The notes under the pieces: model-generated
Told to the model about the DNA's origin: nothing
What the model saw: only the letters and a program-made list of their open reading frames with translations
The model's database searches: none
Source of the DNA: Chakrabartia godavariana
GTDB lineage: Bacteria > Pseudomonadota > Alphaproteobacteria > Sphingomonadales > Sphingomonadaceae
DNA: 64,000 nt
Assembly (NCBI GenBank): GCA_005518185.1
Contig: RKSN01000003.1
Location: forward strand, 62,001-126,000
Direction: 5' to 3'
Shown here: positions 26,677 through 35,755 of the stretch, piece after piece
Layout of the letters: every line of letters begins with the position of its first letter
Position numbering within the stretch: the first letter of the stretch is position 1
Translations under genes and position numbers: made by a program

Positions 26677-28902
26677 ATGACGATCCTTGCGTTTGGGGAG
26701 CGGCCGCGGCGCCTATCGCGGCGGGGACTGTTGATCGGGGGAGGCGCAGGCGTTGGCCTGCTGCTTGCCTGGACCGTCTGGCCGCGCGCTTATGCGCCCA
26801 ATCTCGCCGCAGCCGAGGGGGAGTTCATCCTCAACGGCTATGTGAAGGTTGCCAAGACCGGCCAGGTGACCGTCGCGGTTCCAGAGGTTGAGACCGGTCA
26901 GGGCGCCTATACGCTGTTCGCACAGATCATAGCGGACGAACTGGGCGCCGACTGGCGGACCATCGGCGTGGAAGCCGCCCCGATCAATCCGCTCTATGGC
27001 AATGCGGCCGCGTGGCAGGGCTGGCCCGACATGGCGTCCACCTCGCCCTTCGATGCCCCGCCGCCGCAGCTGACCGATGAAGCTTTTGCGCCGATGACAT
27101 TCGAGGCGCGCGCCCGCGATGCAGGGGCCGCCGCCCGTGCCCTGCTGTGCCAGGCGGCGGCCAAGCGCTGGGGTGCCGACTGGCGCGCCTGCGACACCGA
27201 GGACGGGTTCGTCGTGCTCGGCAATGACCGGCTCGCCTTTGCGGAGCTCGCCGAAGACGCCGCCGACCATGACCTGCCTGACGACCTTCCCTTGCGCACC
27301 GGGCGCGAGACCCGTCTGCTTGGCCAGTCGGTGCCGCGTCTGGATGCGCCCTCCAAGGTCGATGGATCGGCCAATTTTGCAGGCGACATCCGCCTGCCCG
27401 GCATGGTCCATGCGGCCGTGCGCGCCGGCCCCTTGGGCGACACGCGCTTCACCGCCCTTGATGAAACGCGCGTGATGCAGAGCCGCGATGTCCTGCGGGT
27501 CATCAAGCGCGAGCGCTGGGTTGCGGTGGTTGCGAAGACCTGGTGGGCGGCGCAGTCCGCGCTGGATGCCGCACGCCCGCGCTTTGCAACGCAGGGGCCC
27601 TTCCCCGACAGCGCATCGGTCGGTCGCGCGCTGCAACAGGCCTTTGAGGCGGAGGGCACGGAACAGGCCGGCATCGGCGACGTCGATACGCTCTTTGCCA
27701 ATGCCAAGCTGGTGCGCGCCGATTACGCCGCCGGGTTCCGCGCCCATGCCGCGCTCGAGACGCTGACCGCGACCGCCGCCCCGCGCGATGGCAAGCTCGA
27801 AATCTGGATGCAGACGCAGGCGCCCGGCCTCGCCCGCTCCGCCATTGCGTCGGCCTGCGACCTGCCGGAAGCGGACGTCATCCTGCATCCTATGATCATC
27901 GGCGGATCGTTCGGGCGCAACCATGAACTCGATGCCGCCGTGCAGGCGGCGCAGATCGCCCTTGAGATCGAACGGCCGGTGCAGCTGGTCTGGTCCCGCA
28001 GCGAAGACATGGTCCAGGACCGGTTCGGTCCGCCGGCCGCCGCGCGCCTGTTTGCCCGCATGGGCCCGGCCGGGCAGATCGAGGCATGGCGCACCCGCAT
28101 CGCGGCCCCGGCGGCGATGGCGGAGACCAAGGCACGTCTGGTGGATGGCCGCTCGGCCCAGGATGCGCAGAAGGGCCATGCCGGATCGGGCGACCCGACC
28201 GCCACGTCGGGTGCCTTGCCGCCTTATGCGCTCCCCAATGTCAGCATCGTGCACCATCCCGCAGACATCGGCGTGCCAACGGGCAAGCTGCGCGGTGGCG
28301 CCGATGTTGCCAACGCCTTCTTCCGCGAAGCCTTTATCGACGAACTGTCGAAGGAAAGCGGCGTTGAGGGCTTTTCCTTCCGCATGGCGATGCTCGGCGG
28401 CAATCCGCGTCTGGCCACCTGCCTGTCCAAGGTGACTGTCCTCGGCAAATGGGAAGGCGGCGCGGAAGGAACGCAGCAGGGCCTTGCCTGTCATTCCATG
28501 CAGGGCAGCCACATCGCCGTCCTTGCCGAAGCCTTTGTCAACGATACCCAGCAGATTGTCGTCCCGCGCCTCTACGCGGTCGCCGATGTCGGTCGCATCC
28601 TCCACCCCGACATCGCCCTCCAGCAGATCCAGGGCGGCCTGATCTTCGGTCTGGCAATGGCGCTGGGCAACAATGTGGACGTGGCGCGCGGGCTGCCGAC
28701 ATCGCGGACCCTGGGCGGGCTGCGGCTGCCGCGGCTCGCCAACATGCCCGACATCCAAATCGAGATCATTCCGAGCCGCGAACCCTCTGGCGGCCTTGGA
28801 GAAATTGGCGTGCCCGCTGTTGCGCCCGCCATTGCCAACGCCCTATGGGCCGCAAGCGGACGGCGATATCGGTCGCTGCCGCTGTTACCCGGAATCCTTT
28901 GA
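26677..28902 (+). CDS. Molybdopterin-binding subunit of a xanthine dehydrogenase/IorB-type oxidoreductase
   Basis: Large molybdenum-hydroxylase subunit resembling IorB of isoquinoline 1-oxidoreductase. The 741-residue protein begins with a twin-arginine signal (LSRRGLLIGGGAGVGLLLAW, about residues 13-32), so it is exported folded. It has VPEVETGQGAYTLFAQIIADELG, GGSFGRNHELDAAVQAAQI, RPVQLVWSRSEDM, and the C-terminal GGLGEIGVPAVAPAIANAL with the catalytic Glu. The usual small partner with two 2Fe-2S clusters (IorA) is not encoded in the window. ATG 26677 lies 20 bp after the OYE gene; a longer in-frame ORF from 26530 overlaps that gene. Confidence 0.88.
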   Translation: MTILAFGERPRRLSRRGLLIGGGAGVGLLLAWTVWPRAYAPNLAAAEGEFILNGYVKVAKTGQVTVAVPEVETGQGAYTLFAQIIADELGADWRTIGVEAAPINPLYGNAAAWQGWPDMASTSPFDAPPPQLTDEAFAPMTFEARARDAGAAARALLCQAAAKRWGADWRACDTEDGFVVLGNDRLAFAELAEDAADHDLPDDLPLRTGRETRLLGQSVPRLDAPSKVDGSANFAGDIRLPGMVHAAVRAGPLGDTRFTALDETRVMQSRDVLRVIKRERWVAVVAKTWWAAQSALDAARPRFATQGPFPDSASVGRALQQAFEAEGTEQAGIGDVDTLFANAKLVRADYAAGFRAHAALETLTATAAPRDGKLEIWMQTQAPGLARSAIASACDLPEADVILHPMIIGGSFGRNHELDAAVQAAQIALEIERPVQLVWSRSEDMVQDRFGPPAAARLFARMGPAGQIEAWRTRIAAPAAMAETKARLVDGRSAQDAQKGHAGSGDPTATSGALPPYALPNVSIVHHPADIGVPTGKLRGGADVANAFFREAFIDELSKESGVEGFSFRMAMLGGNPRLATCLSKVTVLGKWEGGAEGTQQGLACHSMQGSHIAVLAEAFVNDTQQIVVPRLYAVADVGRILHPDIALQQIQGGLIFGLAMALGNNVDVARGLPTSRTLGGLRLPRLANMPDIQIEIIPSREPSGGLGEIGVPAVAPAIANALWAASGRRYRSLPLLPGIL

Positions 28903-29910
28903 ATGACCCTGCCTGCCAACCACCCCCCTGTTGCCCCGAAGCGGATCGGGGTGCTCCTGATGAACCTCGGCACGCCCGACGCGCCAGAGGCCGGACCCGT
29001 CCGTCGCTACCTCAAGCAGTTCCTGTCCGACCGCCGCGTGGTCGAAATCCCGCCGCTGATCTGGCAGCCGATCCTGCGCCTCTTCGTGCTGACGACGCGC
29101 CCTGCAAAGTCGGCCCATGCCTATGGCCAGATCTGGACGCCCGAGGGGTCCCCACTCGCTGTTGTCACGCGCGATCAGGCGGCGGCCGTGCAGGCGGCCT
29201 TTGGCGACCGCGTGATGGTCGATTGGGCGATGCGCTATGGCAATCCGTCGGTCGAAGAGAAGCTGACCGCGATGAAGGCTGCCGGGTGCGACCGCATCCT
29301 CATTGCGCCGCTCTACCCGCAATATAGCGGCGCGACGACTGCGACCGGCTTTGACGAGGTCGCGCGCGTGCTGGGCGCGATGCGCTGGCAACCGGCGCTG
29401 CGCACCTTGCCCGCTTATCATGACGATCCGGCCTATATCGGCGCGCTGAAAGCCTCGGTGGAGGCTGGTCTGCGCGATCTGCCCTTCGTGCCCGACGCCC
29501 TTCTGGCGAGCTTCCATTCCATGCCGGAACGCACGCTGCATCTGGGCGATCCCTATCACTGCCACTGCCAGAAGACGGCGCGCCTCCTCTCCGAAGCGCT
29601 GGGGCGTGAGGTGCTCGTCTCCTTCCAGTCCCGCCTCGGTCGCGCCAAGTGGCTGGAACCGGCAACCGACGGCACGCTCGCCGCGCTGCCCGGCAAGGGT
29701 GTGAAGCGCCTCGTCGTCATCGCACCCGGCTTTTCGGCGGACAATCTGGAGACGCTCGAAGAGGTCGCGATCCGTGGCAAGGAGACCTTTGTCGAAGCGG
29801 GCGGGACGGACTTTGCCTATCTCCCCTGTCTCAACGCCGGGGAGGAGGGCATCACGATGCTCAAGACCTTACTTTCGCGTGAACTTGCGGGCTGGCTTCC
29901 GGCCCAATAG
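28903..29910 (+). CDS. hemH: Ferrochelatase
   Basis: Inserts Fe2+ into protoporphyrin IX, the last step of haem synthesis. The 335-residue protein has GVLLMNLGTPDAP at the N-terminus, IAPLYPQYSGATTATGFDEV, the catalytic His in SFHSMPERTL, and LVSFQSRLGRAKWLEPATD and APGFSADNLETLEEV, all family hallmarks. Its ATG directly abuts the TGA of the molybdopterin gene (TGAATG), suggesting co-transcription. No 2Fe-2S cysteine cluster of the mammalian type is present at the end. Confidence 0.96.
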   Translation: MTLPANHPPVAPKRIGVLLMNLGTPDAPEAGPVRRYLKQFLSDRRVVEIPPLIWQPILRLFVLTTRPAKSAHAYGQIWTPEGSPLAVVTRDQAAAVQAAFGDRVMVDWAMRYGNPSVEEKLTAMKAAGCDRILIAPLYPQYSGATTATGFDEVARVLGAMRWQPALRTLPAYHDDPAYIGALKASVEAGLRDLPFVPDALLASFHSMPERTLHLGDPYHCHCQKTARLLSEALGREVLVSFQSRLGRAKWLEPATDGTLAALPGKGVKRLVVIAPGFSADNLETLEEVAIRGKETFVEAGGTDFAYLPCLNAGEEGITMLKTLLSRELAGWLPAQ

Positions 29911-29945
29911 CTCTGTTCCGGAGTGATTCTGGGAAGGGAGAGCGC

Positions 29946-30668
29946 ATGGCACGCATTGCAATCGTCACCGGCGGATCGCGCGGCATCGGTGCCGCGATCA
30001 GCCGCCGTCTGAAGGACATGGGCGTCACCGTCGTCGCCAACTATGCCGGCAATGATGAAAAAGCGAAGGCCTTTGAGGCCGAGACTGGCATCCGCGTGCA
30101 GAAGTGGGATGTGGGGGATTTTGACGCCTGTCAGGCTGCGTGTGCAACCATCGCGAACGACGTTGGCCCGGTCGACATCCTCGTCAACAATGCCGGGATC
30201 ACCCGCGACGCGACGCTCCTCAAGATGACCTACGACATGTGGGATGAGGTGATGCGCGTGAACCTGGGCGGCTGCTTCAACATGGCCAAGGCCGTCTTCC
30301 CCGGCATGCGCGAGCGCGGCTGGGGCCGCATCGTCAATATCGGCTCGATCAACGGACAGGGCGGGCAATATGGGCAGGTGAACTATGCCGCCGCCAAATC
30401 GGGCATCCACGGCTTTACGAAAGCGCTGGCGCAGGAAGGCGCGAAATTTGGCGTCACCGTCAATGCGCTCGCACCGGGCTATATCGACACCGACATGGTC
30501 GCCGCCGTCCCCGAGGACGTGCTCGCCAAGATCGTCGCCAAGGTGCCCGTGGGCCGTCTGGGCCAGGCCGACGAGATCGCACGCGGTGTCGCCTTCCTGT
30601 GCGGCGAGGATGCCGGGTTCGTGACGGGATCAACGCTGTCGATCAACGGCGGCCAGCACATGTACTGA
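29946..30668 (+). CDS. phbB: Acetoacetyl-CoA reductase
   Basis: NADPH-dependent short-chain reductase for polyhydroxybutyrate synthesis. The 240-residue protein has the Rossmann TGGSRGIG (8-15), NNAGITRD, the catalytic Ser in NIGSINGQ and Tyr/Lys in YAAAKSG, and the PhbB-specific SINGQGGQYGQVNYAAAK region and final GGQHMY. AGGGAGAG lies upstream of the ATG at 29946. No phbA or phbC is seen nearby; FabG is the main alternative but the closing GGQHMY and Q-rich active-site loop favour PhbB. Confidence 0.92.
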   Translation: MARIAIVTGGSRGIGAAISRRLKDMGVTVVANYAGNDEKAKAFEAETGIRVQKWDVGDFDACQAACATIANDVGPVDILVNNAGITRDATLLKMTYDMWDEVMRVNLGGCFNMAKAVFPGMRERGWGRIVNIGSINGQGGQYGQVNYAAAKSGIHGFTKALAQEGAKFGVTVNALAPGYIDTDMVAAVPEDVLAKIVAKVPVGRLGQADEIARGVAFLCGEDAGFVTGSTLSINGGQHMY

Positions 30669-30699
30669 CGGACGAAAGCGGGATGGAGAGTTTACTCCT

Positions 30700-30774
30700 C
30701 CCGTTCGTGTCGAGCGCAGTCGAGACACCCTTGTACCGCTCGGACGTCCCTCGACTTCGCTCGGGACAAACGGG
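30700..30774. repeat. Class B palindromic element
   Basis: Left arm CCCGTTCGTGTCGAGCGCAG and right arm CTTCGCTCGGGACAAACGGG; about 75 bp, between phbB and the RHH gene. Same family as 4219-4284 and 21613-21679. Confidence 0.87.
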
Positions 30775-30797
30775 TTGGGACGTGCAAAAGGTTGAGC

Positions 30798-31028
30798 ATG
30801 CAAGGCCCCGTCAAACGCTCCGTCACCATCGCCGGTCACGAAACCTCGATCAGCCTTGAACCGATCTTCTGGGCCGCGCTGCGCGATGCGGCGGGCGAGG
30901 AGGGGCTGCCGGTAAACGCCCTCGTCGCCCGCATCGATGCAGAGCGGATCGCCAGTGACGATCCGCCCAACCTCGCTTCGGCGATCCGCGTGTGGCTCTA
31001 CGCCCGGTTGAGCAGTACGCGCGCCTGA
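30798..31028 (+). CDS. Ribbon-helix-helix domain protein
   Basis: A 76-residue protein of the RHH_4 type (VTIAGHETSISLEPIFWAALRDAAGEEGLPVNALV), probably a small DNA-binding regulator. The ATG at 30798 has AAAGG seven bases upstream; an in-frame TTG two codons earlier is less likely. The last 31 bp overlap the 3' end of gdhB, transcribed in the opposite direction. Similar proteins accompany metabolic genes in many alphaproteobacteria; target unknown. Confidence 0.82.
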   Translation: MQGPVKRSVTIAGHETSISLEPIFWAALRDAAGEEGLPVNALVARIDAERIASDDPPNLASAIRVWLYARLSSTRA

Positions 31029-34000
31029 CCCGCCAGCTGGGCGAGCATGGCAGTTGATGGTGCGGTCGTCATCCGGGCCCGGTCGATCATCTGGCGGAAC
31101 CCGGCAACACGCGCGGCATTGGCCGCTTCCCATTTGGCCACCGAATCGACGGGCTTCTTGCCCCCATTGCGCGCAAGGAAGTCGAGCCGCATCGCCTGAA
31201 AATCCCGCGACAGCCCGGCGGCCAGCAGCCGCTCCCATGGATCGCGCGGCGACAATTGCATCGCGGTGCCCTGTGCCCAATCGAGCCCGAGCGCTTCGCC
31301 AAGCGCGGTGAAGGCGCGCGTCGTCACGAGCACGTCGACGCCGGTCCGATGGCTGAGCGCCGCAACGCCAATCGCCCCGTCGAGTTCGGCCAGACGCACC
31401 AGCCGGTCGACGATCTTCCTGGGCGCCCCTGCGGCCAGAAGCCGGTCACCAAAGGCGCGTGTCTGCCGTGCGGCCTCTGGCGGCAGGATATCACCCAGGG
31501 CTCCAGCCAGCCGATCCACCGCCGCGCGATAGGCGGTGACCGCCTTGTCATTGGTGCGTCCAGCCACCGAATTGCGCTGCACATCGGCCATGTGGGCGCG
31601 CATTTCAGAGGCAACCTGATCGAACAGCAGCAGGCGCGTGGCCTCCGGCATGTCCGCAGTCTCGATGGCGCGCCACAGCGCTGGAATGTCGAACACCTGT
31701 TCGGCCACCACAAAAGCCTCCGCCATGTCGCCCAGCGTGCAGCCTTCTTCCTCCGCCATTTCAAACGGGTGGATCAGGCCCAGCCGGTTGACGATCCGGT
31801 TGGCGAGCTTGGTCGCGATGATTTCGCCGCGCAGCCGGTGGGTCTCGATCGCCTTGCGATGCGCGCTTTGCATGGCGGGCGGGAACGCGGCGACCAGATC
31901 GGGCAAAGCGGCCTTGTCGCTGCCAAGCGGCGAATGCTCGATTGCATCCTGCAACGACAATTTGGCGGTCGCCATGACGACGGCAAGTTCAGGGCGCGTC
32001 AGGCCCCGGCCATCAGCCGCGCGCCGGAACAGCTCCTCATTGCCCGCAATGCCTTCAACCGCACGGTCGAGCTTGCCGGCCGCCTCAAAGCCTTCGATCA
32101 GCCGGATGTGCGAGGGCAGCGCATCGGCCCCGCCCCGCTCCGCAATGGACAGCGCCAGCGTCTGGAGGCGGTTGTCCTCCAGCACGAGGTGCGCGACATC
32201 GTCGGTCATGCTGGCCAGCAGTGCGTTGCGGGCGGGCATCTTGAGCTTGCCCGCCGCCACCTCGGCGTTGAGCGCGATCTTGATGTTGACCTCATTGTCC
32301 GAACAATCGACGCCCGCCGAATTGTCGATGAAGTCGGTGTTGATGCGTCCGCCCTTCAGCGCAAAGGCGATACGCGCCGCCTGCGTCACGCCCAGATTGG
32401 CGCCCTCGCCAATCACTGCGGCACGAAGGTCCTCCGCATTGACGCGGTGCGCATCATTGGCGCGGTCGCCGACTTCGGAATTGCTCTCGCTGCGCGCCTT
32501 CACATAGGTGCCGATGCCGCCAAACCAGATGAGGTCCACCTGCGCCTTCAGGATCGCCGAGATGATGGCCGAAGGCTCCATCTCGTTGTCCGTCACGCCG
32601 AGCAGCGCCTTGATCTGCGGCGTCAGCTTCATCGACTTGGCCGCGCGCGGGAAAATGCCGCCGCCCTTGGAGATCAGCTTCGCATCATAATCCGCCCAGC
32701 TGGAGCGCGGCAGCTTGAACATCCGCGCACGTTCCTTCCAGCTTGCTGCCGGATCGGGATCGGGGTCGAAGAAGATGTGGCGGTGATCGAATGCCGCGAC
32801 GAGCTTGATCGCCTTGGACAGCAGCATCCCGTTGCCGAACACGTCGCCCGACATGTCGCCGCAGCCGACGACGCGTACCGGCTCCTTCTGCACATTGATG
32901 CCCATTTCGGCGAAGTGACGAACGACCGAGACCCAGCCGCCCTTGGCCGTGATGCCCATCGCCTTGTGATCATAACCGACCGAACCACCGCTCGCGAAGG
33001 CATCGCCCAGCCAGAAGCCGCGCTCCAGCGCGATGGCGTTGGCGACGTCGGAGAAGGTCGCCGTCCCCTTGTCCGCCGCAACGACGAAATAGGGATCATC
33101 GCCATCATGGATGACGACGTCTGACGGATGGACGACCTTGCCCTTCACCAGATTGTCGGTGATCGACAGGAGCGTGCGGATGAAGATGCGGTAGCTCTCC
33201 GTCCCTTCCGCCAGCCAGGCATCGCGGTTGGACGGATCGGGCAGAATCTTGGGATAGAAACCACCCTTCGCGCCCGTGGGCACGATGACCGCATTCTTCA
33301 CGCGCTGCGCCTTCATCAGGCCGAGGATCTCAGTGCGGAAATCGTCGCGCCGGTCGGACCAGCGCAGGCCCCCGCGCGCGACCGGGCCGGCACGCAGGTG
33401 GATGCCCTCGACACGCGGCGAATAGACGAACACCTCACGCCATGGACGCGGATCGGGAAGGCCCGGCACCTTCGCACTGTCCAGCTTGAAGGCAAGCGCC
33501 TCGGCAGCGGCGCCTGCAAACATGTTGGTGCGCAGCGTTGCGTTGATGACACCCTGGAAGAGCCGCAGGATGCGGTCATCATCAATCGCCGACACGCCCG
33601 CCAGCCCGCGTTCGATCGCGCTGCTGGCCGCATGGGCCGCCTTCTCTGCATTGCCCTTGCGCTTCGGGTCATGCCGCGCATCGAACAGCTCGACCAGATC
33701 GCGCGCAATAGGCGCGGCACGGCGCAGCACGTCGGCAACCGTCTGAAGGCTGTAGGGCATCCCCGTTTGGCGCAGATAGCGGAACAGCGCGCGGAACAGG
33801 ATGACCGAACGCTGGTCAAGCGCCGCCGACACCATCAGCTGGTTGAACCGGTCATTCTCGGCCGATCCTTCCAGCACCGCGGCGAATGCGGCTTCCAGAA
33901 CCGACGCCCGGTGAACCAGCGCGTCCGCCGCCTGACCGTCCGGCAATTGCAGGATGAAGCGGTGGATATGGCCCAGCTCCCCGCCAGGCCCGATCAACGT

Positions 34001-35629
34001 GGGAAGTTCCTCAAGCACGCGAAAGCCGAAATTCTCGAGCGCGGGCACCGCGTCCGACAGGGCAACGGGGCCAAGGCTGTAAACCTTGAGGCGGAGCATC
34101 GTTTCCGCATCGCCGGCATTGCGATAGAGGCGCGCGCGCCGTTCGGTCGGCGCGTGGAGCGGTGCCAGACGACAAATATCGTGCGCGGCCTCCTCGGGAC
34201 CGGCGCCGTCGCGATAGGCTGCCGGAAAGCCATCCGCAAAGCGCAGCGCCATGCGCGTCGCATTGACGCCGTCGAGCTTTGCCAGCGCCTCTTCCACCGC
34301 GCTGCGCCAGCCGCGCACCATCGTCTCGAGCGCGATATTGAGCGCCGCGACATCGGGCAGGCCGCCGCCGTCGCGGATATCCAGCGTCAAGCGGATGAGC
34401 ACGATCCCGCTGTCATCCAGATCCATGGCCCAGCTCAGCACGGGCGCGTCGCTTGCCTTTGAGATCATGTCTGTGATGGCGAGACGGCGGCTCGTCGACA
34501 GTTCGTCGCGCGGAAGCCAGACAAAGGCATGGAGGTGCCGTGCAAGCGGACTGCGCGTGATCGCAATGGCCGGACGGGGCCGGTCCACGAGCGACATGGC
34601 CGCAAGCGCGACCGATTCCAGCGCGGCGTCATCCATCGCGATCAGCAGGTCACGCTGGAGCGAGGTCACCGCATGGGTGAGCGTCTTGCCGGCATGGCCC
34701 ACCGGATCGAAGCCGAGCTTGGCCTGAAGCCGCCCCAGCCGTTCGCGCAGGACCGGAATCTCCATCGGCGGCTCATTCATGGCCGCGCTGGTCCACAGCC
34801 CGGCATGGATCGACAGCCCCGCCCCGCGCGGCACCACGACGAGTTCGACCGGAACGCGGCGATGCACGGGCGAGATGACATTGGACTTGAGCAGCAGCGG
34901 GGCATGTCCGCCCTTCGCAAACCAGTCGGCCGCCCGCTTGCGCGCCGCCGGGGACAGCAGCTCCTGACCGAGCGAGACCGCAATGCCGAGCGGGTCGGTG
35001 ACACGGCCATCGGCGGCATAGATCGCATGGCCAAGCAGGGTCAGCTTGTTGTCGCCGAACCAGCGGAGCAGCGCCGCGCCCTCCGCATCGGCAAGCCCGT
35101 CCGCATCGGACGCAAGTTGCGCGCGCATCGCCGACCAGTCGGTCACGGCGGCCCGCACCTTGGCGAGAAGATTGGCAATGCCCTCTTCCAGCTGACGCCG
35201 GACACGCGCCTCGGCGCGCTCGATCTCCATGTAGATGATCGATTCATTGCCGCCCGCAGCGCGCGGCCCGATCGACGCGATCTGGTCCTGCGCGTCGCGC
35301 GCAACGGCGGCGACTGGATGGAGCACGCGGCTGATCGACAGGCCGTGCGCCGCGATTTCCGCGGCAACTGAATCCACGAGGAAAGGCATGTCATCATTGA
35401 CGATGCCAAGCCGCATCTGGCGGTGCGCGGTGTCGGTGGGAATGGTCTCCAGCGCGATGACGGGCGTGCTCGCCGGCCGGTGGCTGAGCAGCGCGATCAG
35501 GAAGTCGGCCGCCGACCTGCGCTCACGCGGGCCAAAGCCCTCCAGCTCCCCCGGAAGGGCGCCATCGACGAGCAGTTTTTCAAGTTTTCGGATGAAGTCG
35601 GATGATTTGGGTTCGGCGTTTTTCGCCAT
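30998..35629 (-). CDS. gdhB: NAD-specific glutamate dehydrogenase, large (180 kDa) class
   Basis: Oxidative deamination of glutamate to 2-oxoglutarate; cytoplasmic, the very large GDH class found in proteobacteria. At 1543 residues it matches the roughly 1,600-residue class and shows no break. The catalytic core lies in the middle: GPVARGGLRWSDRRDDFRTE split over the core, then MKAQRVKNAVIVPTGAKGGF, GCGDMSGDVFGNGMLLS, and FGGIGTYVKA, with the Rossmann part after it. The ATG at 35629 (MAKNAEPKSSDF) is the only good start. It converges on the RHH gene with a 31-bp overlap. Confidence 0.95.
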   Translation of the reverse strand: MAKNAEPKSSDFIRKLEKLLVDGALPGELEGFGPRERRSAADFLIALLSHRPASTPVIALETIPTDTAHRQMRLGIVNDDMPFLVDSVAAEIAAHGLSISRVLHPVAAVARDAQDQIASIGPRAAGGNESIIYMEIERAEARVRRQLEEGIANLLAKVRAAVTDWSAMRAQLASDADGLADAEGAALLRWFGDNKLTLLGHAIYAADGRVTDPLGIAVSLGQELLSPAARKRAADWFAKGGHAPLLLKSNVISPVHRRVPVELVVVPRGAGLSIHAGLWTSAAMNEPPMEIPVLRERLGRLQAKLGFDPVGHAGKTLTHAVTSLQRDLLIAMDDAALESVALAAMSLVDRPRPAIAITRSPLARHLHAFVWLPRDELSTSRRLAITDMISKASDAPVLSWAMDLDDSGIVLIRLTLDIRDGGGLPDVAALNIALETMVRGWRSAVEEALAKLDGVNATRMALRFADGFPAAYRDGAGPEEAAHDICRLAPLHAPTERRARLYRNAGDAETMLRLKVYSLGPVALSDAVPALENFGFRVLEELPTLIGPGGELGHIHRFILQLPDGQAADALVHRASVLEAAFAAVLEGSAENDRFNQLMVSAALDQRSVILFRALFRYLRQTGMPYSLQTVADVLRRAAPIARDLVELFDARHDPKRKGNAEKAAHAASSAIERGLAGVSAIDDDRILRLFQGVINATLRTNMFAGAAAEALAFKLDSAKVPGLPDPRPWREVFVYSPRVEGIHLRAGPVARGGLRWSDRRDDFRTEILGLMKAQRVKNAVIVPTGAKGGFYPKILPDPSNRDAWLAEGTESYRIFIRTLLSITDNLVKGKVVHPSDVVIHDGDDPYFVVAADKGTATFSDVANAIALERGFWLGDAFASGGSVGYDHKAMGITAKGGWVSVVRHFAEMGINVQKEPVRVVGCGDMSGDVFGNGMLLSKAIKLVAAFDHRHIFFDPDPDPAASWKERARMFKLPRSSWADYDAKLISKGGGIFPRAAKSMKLTPQIKALLGVTDNEMEPSAIISAILKAQVDLIWFGGIGTYVKARSESNSEVGDRANDAHRVNAEDLRAAVIGEGANLGVTQAARIAFALKGGRINTDFIDNSAGVDCSDNEVNIKIALNAEVAAGKLKMPARNALLASMTDDVAHLVLEDNRLQTLALSIAERGGADALPSHIRLIEGFEAAGKLDRAVEGIAGNEELFRRAADGRGLTRPELAVVMATAKLSLQDAIEHSPLGSDKAALPDLVAAFPPAMQSAHRKAIETHRLRGEIIATKLANRIVNRLGLIHPFEMAEEEGCTLGDMAEAFVVAEQVFDIPALWRAIETADMPEATRLLLFDQVASEMRAHMADVQRNSVAGRTNDKAVTAYRAAVDRLAGALGDILPPEAARQTRAFGDRLLAAGAPRKIVDRLVRLAELDGAIGVAALSHRTGVDVLVTTRAFTALGEALGLDWAQGTAMQLSPRDPWERLLAAGLSRDFQAMRLDFLARNGGKKPVDSVAKWEAANAARVAGFRQMIDRARMTTAPSTAMLAQLAGQARVLLNRA

Positions 35630-35755
35630 GATGTCGGTCTCGCATGATCTTGGGGTGCGCCGTCATGGCGCGTCATGCGAAAAGTTATGCGCCCGCCTCT
35701 GGCGCTTCTCAACCCCCGAAGGCGGGCAATCTCAACGGTTCGCTAACCTTGATCC

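Noticed and set aside
26713-28758. A 681-codon frame antisense to the molybdopterin subunit gene
   Set aside because: Antisense artefact of third-position GC bias; no motif and no ribosome site.
31256-33124. A 622-codon frame antisense to gdhB, and a second one at 33128-34462
   Set aside because: gdhB is intact and well supported; the antisense products are His/Arg-rich without domains.
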